From NCBI RefSeq assembly GCF_021655075.1, contig NZ_PPXX01000112.1:45966-109965 (forward strand): a stretch of DNA of 64,000 nucleotides, read 5' to 3'. The position numbers and the translations under genes are program-made. The notes below the pieces were generated by a model. That model was not told where the DNA came from and did no database searches. It saw only the letters and a program-made list of their open reading frames with translations. Position 1 is the first letter of the stretch. Each line of letters begins with the position of its first letter. Source of the stretch: Clostridium sp. Cult2 (GTDB lineage: Bacteria > Bacillota > Clostridia > Tissierellales > Tepidimicrobiaceae). Of this stretch, positions 9,308 to 19,500 are shown one piece after another.

Positions 9308-9659
9308 GATTTTGAATTTATCCAAAGGTACTGTTTTTCTAGAGGATGTAATTATAGCAAAAAGCTTTTTTGCTAGACTTAAGGGTCTTTTAGGGAAAGA
9401 TAATCTAGAAGAAGATGAGGGAATAATAATTAAACCTTGTAATTCTGTCCACACCATAGGTATGAAATTAACCATAGATGTAGCCTTTGTAGATAAGAAT
9501 AATAAGGTAATTCATATAATATCTGAAATGCCACCAGGGAAACTTAGTCCTATTATAAGGGGAGGAGTTTATGCAATAGAAGCTAGGGCAGGAACCATTG
9601 AAAGAAAACAATTGAATATAGGAGACAAATTGGAGATTATAGAATCTGGATTGAAATAG
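9294..9659 (+). CDS. DUF192 family protein
   Basis: A 121-residue protein with the DUF192 pattern: A-R-L-K-G-L-L-G near the N-terminus, then a C-N-S-V-H-T-I-G-M-K segment and the closing G-x-x-Y-A-I-E-A-R-A-G-T motif. The biochemical role of DUF192 is unknown. It overlaps the preceding VWA gene by 14 bases, so it is translated from the same message and is the last gene of the pilus operon. No signal peptide is visible. Confidence 0.8.
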   Translation: MIQYKILNLSKGTVFLEDVIIAKSFFARLKGLLGKDNLEEDEGIIIKPCNSVHTIGMKLTIDVAFVDKNNKVIHIISEMPPGKLSPIIRGGVYAIEARAGTIERKQLNIGDKLEIIESGLK

Positions 9660-9691
9660 CCTTAATTAGAATATATTCTATTTAAGGCTAT
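9656..9691. terminator. Long inverted repeat after the Tad operon
   Basis: TAGCCTTAA at 9657-9665 pairs with TTAAGGCTA at 9682-9690, and between them lies a perfect 14-base palindrome, TAGAATATATTCTA. The structure begins in the stop codon of the DUF192 gene. There is no T-run behind it, so it is a plausible 3'-end stabiliser or weak terminator rather than a classic intrinsic terminator. Confidence 0.5.
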
Positions 9692-9726
9692 AATTATCTC
9701 CAATATATTATTATCTGGAAGATTAA

Positions 9727-9755
9727 TTGACATTTACCAATAAAAAGGATAAAAT
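9727..9755 (+). promoter_or_regulatory. Sigma-A-type promoter for the class V aminotransferase
   Basis: TTGACA at 9727-9732 and TAAAAT at 9750-9755 are separated by exactly 17 bases. Transcription would start near 9762 and leave a leader of about 95 bases before the GTG start. The leader shows no clear riboswitch. The rest of the 196-base gap holds only the inverted repeat above. Confidence 0.7.
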
Positions 9756-9855
9756 GATTTAACAAAACTAGATGTAAATTTATGTAACGAAAAGTTTTTT
9801 CTATTGGACAAGTTAATATTAATTATTATAGAAAAAATATAGGGGGTAGATTGAA

Positions 9856-11001
9856 GTGAAAAACAGAAAGCTTGTAATGATACCAGGACCTACACCCGTT
9901 GTAAGGTCGATACAAGACCAAATGGGTAGAGAAACCGTTGCTTTTGGGGACCCTGATTTTATCAAGGATTTTAAAGAAGTAATAGAAGATTTGAAAACAA
10001 TATTTAAAACAAAAGGAGAGGCTTTTGTTGTAGCAGGAACTGGTACTCTAGCTATGGAAATGGGAATAGCTAATGTAACTAAAGAAGGAGACAATGTATT
10101 AGTAGTGTCTCATGGATATTTTGGAGATCGTTATGTAGAACTATGCGAAAGAAAAGGTTTAAAGGTTGATGTTATTTCATCTGAATGGGGAACTATTGTA
10201 CCTGTAGAAGATATTGAAAAGAAACTAAAAGAAAAGAATTACAAAGCTATAACTGTTACCCATGTAGATACTTCAACAGGAGTATGTGCACCAGTAGCTG
10301 AAATAGGACAATTGGTGAAAAAATATGAAGACACTATATTAGTAGTTGATGGAGTATGTGCTACTGCAGCAGAACCTGAGTATTTAGATGAAATGGGTAT
10401 AGATGTACTTATAACCGGGTCTCAAAAAGCATTTGGGGTAGCCCCAGGCCTTGCAATTGTACTAGCTGGACCTAAAGCATTAGAAAGAAGAAAATCCTTA
10501 GGAACCATTAGAGATTACTATATAGATTTTGAAAAATGGATGCCAATAATGAAAGATCCAGGAAAATATTTTGGAACTCCACCAGTAAATATGATATGGG
10601 CTCTGCAAGAATCTTTAAGAATTATTAAAGAAGAAGGCATTGAAAATAGATATGAAAGGCATATTAAAGTAGCAAAAGCTATGCAAGAAGCATTAGAGGA
10701 TTTAGGGTTTAAAATATTAGCAGAAAAGGAATATAGAGCGGTTACCCTTTCAAATGTTTTATATATGGATGGAATAGATGATGGAGAGTTTAGAAAGAAA
10801 CTTGCAGAAGAAGGTGCAGTAGTAGCAGGTGGATTAGGAGATTATGCAGGAAAGATGTTCAGGTTAGGGCATATGGGTAATATAGATACCCATGATTTAG
10901 TATCAACTATTTCCGCAATTGAAAGAACCCTATATAGATTAGGGAAAAAGGATGTTTTAGGAAAAGGCTTAGGAACTTTGACAAAAGAATTCATGAGATA
11001 A
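9856..11001 (+). CDS. Class V aminotransferase (alanine/serine-glyoxylate type)
   Basis: PLP-dependent fold type I aminotransferase of 381 residues, close in pattern to alanine-glyoxylate / serine-pyruvate aminotransferases and PucG. Visible are P-G-P-T-P-V near the N-terminus, a G-T-G-T-L-A-M-E phosphate-binding segment, the cofactor Asp in V-V-D-G-V-C, and the Schiff-base lysine K191 in T-G-S-Q-K-A-F. The start is GTG at 9856, eight bases after AGGGGGT. It stands alone between its own promoter and a strong terminator. The natural donor and acceptor cannot be told from sequence; serine or alanine with glyoxylate or pyruvate are the family defaults. Confidence 0.85.
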   Translation: MKNRKLVMIPGPTPVVRSIQDQMGRETVAFGDPDFIKDFKEVIEDLKTIFKTKGEAFVVAGTGTLAMEMGIANVTKEGDNVLVVSHGYFGDRYVELCERKGLKVDVISSEWGTIVPVEDIEKKLKEKNYKAITVTHVDTSTGVCAPVAEIGQLVKKYEDTILVVDGVCATAAEPEYLDEMGIDVLITGSQKAFGVAPGLAIVLAGPKALERRKSLGTIRDYYIDFEKWMPIMKDPGKYFGTPPVNMIWALQESLRIIKEEGIENRYERHIKVAKAMQEALEDLGFKILAEKEYRAVTLSNVLYMDGIDDGEFRKKLAEEGAVVAGGLGDYAGKMFRLGHMGNIDTHDLVSTISAIERTLYRLGKKDVLGKGLGTLTKEFMR

Positions 11002-11015
11002 TAGCTTGATATAGC

Positions 11016-11052
11016 AAGATAGTTTCCAATGGGAGACTATCTTATTTTTTTT
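11016..11052 (+). terminator. Intrinsic terminator of the aminotransferase gene
   Basis: AAGATAGTTTCC (11016-11027) pairs with GGAGACTATCTT (11032-11043) around a 4-base loop and is followed by A and a run of eight T (11045-11052). Confidence 0.9.
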
Positions 11053-11061
11053 ACCACTATA

Positions 11062-11070
11062 TGTTATAAT
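11062..11070 (+). promoter_or_regulatory. Extended -10 element before the M20 amidohydrolase
   Basis: TGTTATAAT (TGn plus a consensus TATAAT at 11065-11070) lies 28 bases before the ATG at 11099. No good -35 box is present 17 bases upstream (TTATTT), which fits an extended -10 promoter. Confidence 0.55.
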
Positions 11071-11098
11071 AATTAAAAGCATATCAAGGGGTGAACCT

Positions 11099-12283
11099 AT
11101 GGGAAAAGCTGATGATTTAGAATCCAAGGCGATGGAGATAAAAGACTGGGTAATAGATATAAGAAGAGATTTTCATCAATATCCAGAACTAGGATTAGAA
11201 GAGTATAGGACAAAAGATAAGATTGTTAGATATTTAGATGAGATGGGTATTGAAAATATGATAGTAGCCAATACTGGTGTAGTAGGTATAATAAGGGGAA
11301 AGAGTCAAGGTAAAACAGTAGCTCTTAGGGCTGATATGGATGCTTTACCTATGGAAGACAAAAAGGATGTTTCTTATAAATCTAAAATTAAAGGGAAAAT
11401 GCATTCCTGTGGTCATGATGCTCATATGGCTATTTTACTAGGTGCTGCTAGGATATTAAATAATATGAAGGACAATATAAAGGGGAATGTTAAGCTCCTA
11501 TTTCAACCAGCAGAAGAAACTGTTGGTGGAGCTTTACCTATGATAGAGGAAGGGGTATTAGAAAATCCTTATATAGATGGAGTTTTTGGTCTCCATGTAG
11601 ATAATAGTCTTTCCACTGGCCAGATTGGTATTAAATATGGACAGATGAAGGCAGCTTCCGATATGATTAAAATATTGATTCACGGGAAAAATAGTCATGG
11701 GGCTTATCCCCAAGATGGAGTAGATGCTATCACCATTGGAGGACAAATTTTAGTAGCTTTACAAACAGTGATAAGTAGAAATGTGGACCCTAGATCTTCA
11801 GCAGTACTAACTATTGGGACTATAAAGGGTGGATGTGGTGGTAATATAATTGCAGATAAGGTGGAAATGGAAGGAATAGTTAGAACCTTAAACAAGGAGT
11901 CAAGGGAATTGGTATTAAATAGAATAAAAAGCATAGTAGAAATAATTCCTCAATCCTTAGAAGGAAAAGGTGAATTTATTAGGACAGAGGGTTATATTGC
12001 CCTAATTAATGATAATCATATGGTGGACATTGTCAGAGAAAATGGATTAGAGTTATTAGGGAAAGATAATGTATACGAAATGCCTTATCCCAGCTTTGGT
12101 GTAGAAGATTTTTCCTACTTTGCTGCATCAAGACCTTCTGCCTTTTTCCATTTAGGTTCTGGTAATAGAGAAAAAGGAATAATTCATAGTGGCCATACCC
12201 CTTATTTTGATATAGATGAGGACTGTTTAGTCAAGGGTGTTTTACTACAGATAAAGAATACTTTAAAATTTTTAAATAGCTAG
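11099..12283 (+). CDS. M20 family metallo-amidohydrolase (N-acyl amino acid hydrolase-like)
   Basis: Zinc/manganese amidohydrolase of 394 residues, of the group that includes hippurate hydrolase, N-acetyl-cysteine or N-acyl-L-amino acid amidohydrolases and IAA-amino acid hydrolases. Metal ligands are visible in H-S-C-G-H-D-A-H (C104, H106), in P-A-E-E and in the C-terminal H-S-G-H segment. A-D-M-D-A-L-P is the usual first active-site block. The dimerisation insert is in the middle. AAGGGGTGAAC precedes the ATG. It is followed 22 bases later by a phosphoglucomutase, probably co-transcribed although unrelated in function. Substrate is undetermined. Confidence 0.85.
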   Translation: MGKADDLESKAMEIKDWVIDIRRDFHQYPELGLEEYRTKDKIVRYLDEMGIENMIVANTGVVGIIRGKSQGKTVALRADMDALPMEDKKDVSYKSKIKGKMHSCGHDAHMAILLGAARILNNMKDNIKGNVKLLFQPAEETVGGALPMIEEGVLENPYIDGVFGLHVDNSLSTGQIGIKYGQMKAASDMIKILIHGKNSHGAYPQDGVDAITIGGQILVALQTVISRNVDPRSSAVLTIGTIKGGCGGNIIADKVEMEGIVRTLNKESRELVLNRIKSIVEIIPQSLEGKGEFIRTEGYIALINDNHMVDIVRENGLELLGKDNVYEMPYPSFGVEDFSYFAASRPSAFFHLGSGNREKGIIHSGHTPYFDIDEDCLVKGVLLQIKNTLKFLNS

Positions 12284-12305
12284 AATAGAAATAGGGAGGT
12301 TTAAA

Positions 12306-13997
12306 ATGGATTTTTTGGACAAATATAATTATTGGTTAAATAATGAGTATTTTGATGAAGAAACTAAAAATGAATTGAAATCTATTAAAGATGATGAAGT
12401 TGAAATAGAGGATAGATTTCATACAGATTTAACCTTTGGAACTGCTGGGCTAAGGGGTAAAATTGGTGCAGGAACCAATAGGATGAATAGCTATACCGTA
12501 TCCTTAGCTACTCAAGGATTGGCAGATACTATTGTAAGCAAAGGAAAAGAGGCTATGAAAAAAGGTGTGGCTATCGCTTATGATGTAAGACATTTTTCTA
12601 AAGAATTTTCAGAAATAGCAGCTAGAGTTTTAGCAGCTAATGGAATAAAAGTGTATTTATTTGATGATATAAGACCTACACCTCTTTTATCCTATACTAT
12701 AAGAAGGTTGAAGACCATTTCTGGAATAGTTATAACAGCTAGTCATAACCCAAAGGATTATAATGGATATAAGGTATATTGGGAGGAAGGTTCTCAGATA
12801 CTTGATGATATAGCCCATGATATTCTTAGTAATATAAATAATATTGGAGATTTTTCAAATATTAAAATTATAGATTTGGAAGAAGGCCTGAACAAAGGAC
12901 TTATACAGTATATTGGAAATGAAATTGATGACGAATATGTAGAAAAGGTAAAGGCATTAGGAATAAACGATGATATAGATAAAGAAGTAAAGGTTATATA
13001 TACTCCTTTAAATGGTACTGGTAATAAATTGGTGAGAAGAGTACTTAAAGAAAGAGGGTTTACTAAAGTATATGTGGTGCCTGAACAAGAAGAACCAGAT
13101 CCAGATTTTAAAACAGTAGGATATCCCAATCCAGAAGATGTTAGAGCCTTTGAATATGCTAAAAGATATGGTAAAGAAAAAGAGGCGGATATTTTAATAG
13201 CCACGGACCCAGACTGTGATAGAGTAGCTTCTATGGTTAGGGATTCTAAGGGGGAATATGTATTTCTTAACGGAAATCAAACTGGTGCATTACTAGTAGA
13301 CTATATATTATCATCAAGGGATAAAAAAGGTACTATTCCTAAAAATGGAGCTATAGTGAAAAGCATAGTAACTGGGGATTTAAGTAGAGCAATTGCTGAT
13401 GATTATAATGTAGCTACATTAGAAACTCTTACTGGATTTAAACATATATGTGGAAAAGCCAATGAATTCGATAAGACTGGGGAACATACTTTTATATTTG
13501 GATATGAGGAAAGTATTGGTTATGTATATAATACTATTGTTAGGGATAAAGATGGAGTAATTTCCTCTATGTTGATTACAGAAATGGCTGCTTTTTATAA
13601 GAAAAAGGGGAAAACCTTATTAGATAGATTAGAAGAATTATATGAAAAACATGGATATTATCTTGAAAAGCTAATCTCTATAGTATTAGAAGGCGTTGAA
13701 GGTAAGGAAAGAATTAATAGAATAATGGATTCCTTCAGAGAAACTCCTATTACTACTATTGAAGATATGGAATTGGTAAAAACCATTGATTATTTATATG
13801 ATGATACAGGAAATCCTAAATCCAATGTGTTAAAATATTTTTTCCATGATGGTTCTTGGTATGCAGTAAGACCATCAGGAACGGAGCCAAAGATTAAAAT
13901 ATATATCTATTCAAAAGGAGATAATAGCACCTTATCTAAAGACAAGATTAAGTATATTGAAAAAGCTACAATGGATAGGATTGAATCAATAAAATAA
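12306..13997 (+). CDS. Alpha-phosphoglucomutase / phosphomannomutase (PgcA-like)
   Basis: Alpha-D-phosphohexomutase of 563 residues, converting glucose 1-phosphate and glucose 6-phosphate. The phosphoserine loop T-A-S-H-N-P-K is present with the active serine at residue 146, the metal-binding loop D-P-D-C-D-R lies at residues 301-306, the sugar-binding G-Y-E-E-S-I-G-Y follows, and the phosphate-binding R-P-S-G-T-E-P-K-I-K-I-Y closes the protein. Length matches the Firmicutes PgcA group. AGGGAGG lies just upstream. The gene directly precedes two polysaccharide genes; it can supply glucose 1-phosphate for nucleotide sugars and recover glucose 1-phosphate released by the phosphorylase domain of the glucan synthase. 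Confidence 0.9.
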   Translation: MDFLDKYNYWLNNEYFDEETKNELKSIKDDEVEIEDRFHTDLTFGTAGLRGKIGAGTNRMNSYTVSLATQGLADTIVSKGKEAMKKGVAIAYDVRHFSKEFSEIAARVLAANGIKVYLFDDIRPTPLLSYTIRRLKTISGIVITASHNPKDYNGYKVYWEEGSQILDDIAHDILSNINNIGDFSNIKIIDLEEGLNKGLIQYIGNEIDDEYVEKVKALGINDDIDKEVKVIYTPLNGTGNKLVRRVLKERGFTKVYVVPEQEEPDPDFKTVGYPNPEDVRAFEYAKRYGKEKEADILIATDPDCDRVASMVRDSKGEYVFLNGNQTGALLVDYILSSRDKKGTIPKNGAIVKSIVTGDLSRAIADDYNVATLETLTGFKHICGKANEFDKTGEHTFIFGYEESIGYVYNTIVRDKDGVISSMLITEMAAFYKKKGKTLLDRLEELYEKHGYYLEKLISIVLEGVEGKERINRIMDSFRETPITTIEDMELVKTIDYLYDDTGNPKSNVLKYFFHDGSWYAVRPSGTEPKIKIYIYSKGDNSTLSKDKIKYIEKATMDRIESIK

Positions 13998-14005
13998 TGA
14001 AAAAC

Positions 14006-14038
14006 AACCTTCCCAGACTTAAAATGGGGAGGTTTTTT
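14006..14038 (+). terminator. Intrinsic terminator after phosphoglucomutase
   Basis: AACCTTCCC (14006-14014) pairs with GGGGAGGTT (14026-14034) and runs into TTTTTT at 14033-14038. It separates the mutase from the nucleotidyltransferase gene. Confidence 0.85.
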
Positions 14039-14099
14039 ATGTATAAAATTATTATAAGTTCCACAAGATATCCATATATGATTATTAGACATAAAAGGA

Positions 14100-16532
14100 G
14101 TGATTACTATCAAAGGAGTAATTATGTCAGGAGGAATTGGTACCCGGCTTAGACCTTTAACCTGTGATTTGCCTAAGCCAATGGTACCAATTTTTAACAA
14201 ACCAGTAATGGAATATGGGATAGAACTATTGAAAAAGCACGGAGTAAAGGATATAGCTGTTACATTACACTACTTACCTAATATGATTATGGATTATTTT
14301 GGCTCGGGTTCAAAATTTGATGTAAATATTAAATATTATTTAGAGGAAAAACCCTTAGGTACAGGGGGCAGTGTAAAAAATGCTGAAGATTTTCTGGATA
14401 CTACAATAATTGTAATTAGCGGAGATGCTTTTACTGATATAGATTTAAGAAAAGCTTATGATTTTCATACTAGGAAGGGCTCTAAGGCAACTTTGGTATT
14501 AAAAAGAGAATCAATTCCTTTAGAATTTGGATTGGTTATTACAGATGAAGATGGAAGGATAATACGCTTTTTAGAAAAACCAAGCTGGGGAGAAGTATTT
14601 AGCGACACTATAAATACAGGCATATATATATTAGAACCAGAAGTTTTTCAATACTATAGACAAGGCGAGAATTTTGATTTTAGCAAAGATTTATTTCCTA
14701 GATTGCTGGAAGATGGAGTGTCTATCTATGGGTATATAGGAGAAGAATATTGGTGTGATATTGGAGATTTAAATACCTACATAGAAACCCATGAGGATAT
14801 ACTGAGACAAGGTAATAAACATTATCTTTTAGGAGATAGCCAAGGAGAAGGAATATGGATAGGAAAAGGAGCTATAATTGAAAAGGGCGCTAAAATATAC
14901 CCTCCTGTTTATATAGGTAAAGATTCTATAATTAGAGCTGGAGCAAGCCTAAAACCTTATTCAGTAGTGGGAAGTAATTGTGTTATAGGTGAAGGCACAT
15001 CTCTTAAAAGAAGTATAATTTGGGATAATGTAAATATTTCAAACAACTGCGAAATTAGAAAGGCTGTTATCTGCAATAATGTAAAAATAGATGAAGGAAG
15101 TAGGATATTTGAAGGAGCAGTAATTGGTGCCCATTCAAAAATTTTCAAAAACACCACTATCAAGCCAGGAGTAAAGATATGGCCTTATAAAACAATAGAC
15201 GAAGATATGATATTACATGAAAATATTATTTGGGAAGAAAAAGCTTCTAAAAAACTTTTTGGATTTAGGAATATATCTGGAATTTTTAATACAACAATAA
15301 CTCCAGAAATGGCAATTCGATTGGGAACAGCTTTAGCCACAGTAATTAAAAAGGAAGGGACATATGTCGTAAACAGTGATGAACATAATTTGTCTAAATC
15401 CATAAAATCATCTATTATCTCAGGAATTTTATCTACGGGTTCTTTGGTTATAGACATTAATGATAGTACTATGCCTATGTGCAGATTTGGGGTAAGACAC
15501 TTCAAAGCAGATGGTGGAATCCAAATAAAAACAGATGATTTTAACAAGGACCTGGTATATATAGAAATAATAAATGATAAAGGAGGAAATATTGATAAAG
15601 GCCTAGAGAGGAAAATTGAAAACTCAATGATTATTGAGGATTATACAAGATGTTCTGGTAATGAAATAAAAGATATAGTAAATATATATAATTTTTCATC
15701 TATCTACCTAAATGAAGGAGTCAAAAGGCTTAAAAACATCCATAAGATTAAGAATAAAAAGCCTAAATTAATTATAGCTGCTCCATCAAAAAACATAGTA
15801 TCTTTAGCAGAAAAATATTTGACGGAAATAGGTTGCCTAGTTAGTATAGCAGAATATGAAAAAGGATTGACAATAGAAGATATTAAAAACTTAGTACTAG
15901 AAGTAGATGGAGATTTAGGTGTTTTATACAGTGGAGATGGTGAAAAAGTAGCATTAACCGATGGATTCAATATTATCCAAGATGAAAAATATTATCTTCT
16001 ATCCTTATTGATAGGTTTCAAAACAGGTGAGATTAAGGAGGCAGTGATACCCTATAACTTTCCAAGGATTATAGAAAAAATAGCTAAGAAATATAACAGT
16101 AGCACAACCTATACTAAATCCAATATTTCAGATTTAATTCAAGCCATAGTGAATAAAAATTTGGATTTCCAATTTGTGCTAAATTTTGATGGTATTTGGG
16201 CTACTGGGAAAATCATTGATTATCTAGTAGACAATAATATTGTATTAAATAAATTATTGGAAGAACTACCTGAGTATTTCTATTTCAAAAAAGAAATACC
16301 CTGCCAATGGAACCATAAAGGTAATATTATTAGAAGGTTAACAGAAGATAGAAAAGAAGGCATAGAACTTAAAGAAGGGATTAGATTTATAGATGATAAA
16401 GGTTGGGCATTAATAATTCCTGATGAAGAAATGCCCAGGTTTAATCTATATATAGAAGGTTACAATGAAGAGTATGCAGAAGAATTATGGTTTAAGTACG
16501 ATAAAAAAATTAGAAATATGTTGAACAATTAA
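14100..16532 (+). CDS. Sugar-1-phosphate nucleotidyltransferase fused to a degenerate phosphomannomutase domain
   Basis: Three-part protein of up to 810 residues. The N-terminal nucleotidyltransferase (about 1-235) has G-G-I-G-T-R-L-R-P and L-P-K-P-M, the signature of glucose/mannose-1-phosphate nucleotidyltransferases. A left-handed beta-helix of hexapeptide repeats follows (about 245-375). The C-terminal 430 residues resemble a phosphohexomutase, but the phosphoserine loop T-A-S-H-N is replaced by F-K-A-D-G-G and the D-G-D-G-D metal loop reads S-G-D-G-E-K, so this part is probably inactive as a mutase. The start is uncertain: GTG 14100 opens the frame, ATG 14124 has AAAGGAG 5 bases upstream but would cut off the first beta strand. 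The glucan synthase follows 37 bases downstream. Substrate (GTP/mannose or UTP/glucose) is unresolved. Confidence 0.8.
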   Translation: MITIKGVIMSGGIGTRLRPLTCDLPKPMVPIFNKPVMEYGIELLKKHGVKDIAVTLHYLPNMIMDYFGSGSKFDVNIKYYLEEKPLGTGGSVKNAEDFLDTTIIVISGDAFTDIDLRKAYDFHTRKGSKATLVLKRESIPLEFGLVITDEDGRIIRFLEKPSWGEVFSDTINTGIYILEPEVFQYYRQGENFDFSKDLFPRLLEDGVSIYGYIGEEYWCDIGDLNTYIETHEDILRQGNKHYLLGDSQGEGIWIGKGAIIEKGAKIYPPVYIGKDSIIRAGASLKPYSVVGSNCVIGEGTSLKRSIIWDNVNISNNCEIRKAVICNNVKIDEGSRIFEGAVIGAHSKIFKNTTIKPGVKIWPYKTIDEDMILHENIIWEEKASKKLFGFRNISGIFNTTITPEMAIRLGTALATVIKKEGTYVVNSDEHNLSKSIKSSIISGILSTGSLVIDINDSTMPMCRFGVRHFKADGGIQIKTDDFNKDLVYIEIINDKGGNIDKGLERKIENSMIIEDYTRCSGNEIKDIVNIYNFSSIYLNEGVKRLKNIHKIKNKKPKLIIAAPSKNIVSLAEKYLTEIGCLVSIAEYEKGLTIEDIKNLVLEVDGDLGVLYSGDGEKVALTDGFNIIQDEKYYLLSLLIGFKTGEIKEAVIPYNFPRIIEKIAKKYNSSTTYTKSNISDLIQAIVNKNLDFQFVLNFDGIWATGKIIDYLVDNNIVLNKLLEELPEYFYFKKEIPCQWNHKGNIIRRLTEDRKEGIELKEGIRFIDDKGWALIIPDEEMPRFNLYIEGYNEEYAEELWFKYDKKIRNMLNN

Positions 16533-16569
16533 TTTGAGAATCTAATAGGTGAAAGGAAGGACAAAAGAG

Positions 16570-19500
16570 ATGTGGACAAAATATGTAAATAGATTGTTGG
16601 TAGGAGAAAAAGATATCCATACTCTATATAAAACCATTAGAAAAATTAATACTAAAAGATTCTTTTTAGATAGGTTAGACCAAAGTTTTAAAGAAATAGA
16701 AAAAACATATTTAAAGTTCAATAGGGATATATCTGAAGGCTATTCTCTACCAAGAGGTACAGAATGGTTATTAGATAATTTTTATTTAATTGAGCTAATA
16801 TATAAAGAATTAAGAGCTAATATAAAAAAGGAAAGAAAGATAGTATTAAATATAATAGAGACAGGTAGCTATAAAGGTTATCCTAGAATATATCTTTTAG
16901 CCTTAGAATTAATTTCTCAAGGATCAGGAAGTATAACAGAGGAAAATCTAATAGGTTATATCAATGAATTCCAAAAAGAAGATATACTGTCCTTAGAAGA
17001 GATAATCCAGTTTTCAAGATATATTACTTTAGGTTTAATGGAATGGATTAGAAATATCTCTTTAAACTTTTTAAAAATAAATGAGTCATGGAGAGAAATA
17101 GATAATTTGAATGTATCTCCAGAAGAAAATATAGAAGAGATTATTGAAAATATACATAATATGAATTCCATACAAATAGAACGGCTAATCAGAAAAATAA
17201 GGGAAGAAAGAGAAAATTTTCAGCTAGTATTTGATAAAATAAATAAGAAATTGGATTATTATGGAAGAAGCATTGAAGATACTTTGGAAAATGAATATAC
17301 CCTTCAATCCAAATATAAAATATCTTTAGGTTATTGCATAACATCCTTGAGAAATCTTTCCTCTTTAAACTGGGAGAATATTTTTCAATCAATATGCGTG
17401 GTGGAAAGAGTACTAATTGAAGACCCCTTAAACATATATGAAAATATGGACTTCCAGTCAAAGGGTTACTACAGGCATGAAATTCAACAATTAGCAGATA
17501 GATTCAATGTTCAAGAAATATTGTTATCAAAAAAGGCATTGGAATTTGCCAAAGAAGAATGGGGGAAAGGGAGTAGAGATAAAAAAGCTCATATAGGTTA
17601 TTACCTTATAGATAAGGGTAGAAAAAGACTATTCGATTTTTTTCAAAAAAACAATAGAAATTCTAGTATTTATCTAAATCAATATAGTTATTACTATTTA
17701 CCAATAGTTTTGTTTTCCTTATTACTAACAATATTTTTTAGTAGATATGGCTATAACAAAGGGAATATCTATTGGGGTATTCTAATTTTTTTTGTAACAC
17801 TTATTCCAACAACGACTATTTCTATAAACTTATTTAATTATTTTTACTCCAAAAGATTTAGACCTAAAGTTTTACCTAAAATTGATTATAAAGAAAGAAT
17901 ACCTGAGGATTTGAAAACCTTTGTTGTTATTCCTACTTTGCTACCTAGTGAAGATAGAATAGAGGAATTAGCCAAGAATTTGGAAATGTATTATCTATCA
18001 AATAGGTTGGATAATTTATACTATGGAATAGTGGGAGATTTTAAGGATAGTGAAGATAAGATAGCCTTAGAAGATGAAAAAATAATTGATAAAGGATTAA
18101 AGGTAATAAAGGAACTAAATGATAAATATGCTTCAAATGAAGATATATTCTATTTTTTCCATAGGGAGAGGGTTTATTCTGAAACTCAAGCAAGATGGAT
18201 GGGCTGGGAGAGGAAAAGGGGAGCTTTAGTTGAATTAAACAATTTGTTGAGTGGAGATGAAGATACTAGTTTTAATGTAATTTCAGGTGATATTTCAAAA
18301 CTTCAAGGGAAAATAAGATATATTATTACTTTAGATGCGGATACTAAATTACCTATAGAAGGAGCTAAAAAACTAATAGGTACTATTTCTCATCCACTTA
18401 ATAAGGCTATTATAGATAAAGATAAAAACATAGTTAAGGAAGGTTATGGTATAATCCAGCCAAGAATATTGGTGGATATTAAAAGTAGCAACAAATCTAT
18501 GTTTACTCGAATATTTGCAGGAGCAGGGGGAATAGACCCTTATAGTACGGCAATATCGGATATCTATCAGGATTTATTTGGAGAAGCTATATTCACAGGA
18601 AAGGGGATATATGATTTAGAAGTATTTAAAAACTGTATTCACAATGGCATTCCTGAAAACTCTGTACTTAGCCATGACCTTTTAGAAGGAAGTCTAATAA
18701 GAGTAGGACTAGCAACAGATGTTGAATTGATAGATGGATACCCTGAAAAATATAGTTCTTATATTATGAGGCAACATAGATGGGTCAGAGGAGATTGGCA
18801 ATTAATTAGATGGCTTGCTGGAGGATATGGGAAATCCATCTCATCCTTATCTAAATGGAAAATTCTTGACAATATGAGAAGAAGTCTATTACCCATATCT
18901 TTACTATTTATGATTTTCTTTAGTTTAGTACTTTTCCCTGGAAATGTTTATCTATGGATAGGATTAGCTATGATTGTTCTGCTTTTGCCCATTATAACAA
19001 TGGTCATAGAGACTCTATTGCATAGAAAATCTAAAATTGAGAAGATGAAATTAAATGGGAATATAATATTTGGCTATAAAACCTATTTATATCAAGGACT
19101 TTTATCTTTAATGTTTCTTCCTCATGAAGGATTAATGATGATTGACGCAATAGTTAGAACTCTATATAGGGTATTGGTTTCAAAGAAAAATTTATTAGAA
19201 TGGACTACTGCCTTTGATATGGAGAGAAAATTAGACAATGACATTTCCAGCTATTTCAAACTAATGAGAGGAAATTTTTTCCTATCCATATTATTAGTAT
19301 TATTTACTTATATATTTAAATCATCTAATATAATTCTTAGTTTTATTATAAGTATATTTTGGTCTTTAGGACCTATTGCAGCTTATAAAATTAGTGAAGA
19401 AGAAGAGGATTTAATAGAAACTACAGAAGAGGATTCTAAGTTACTAAAAGAAATTGGAGAAAAAACATGGAAGTTCTTTGAAACCTTTACAGATAGTAAA

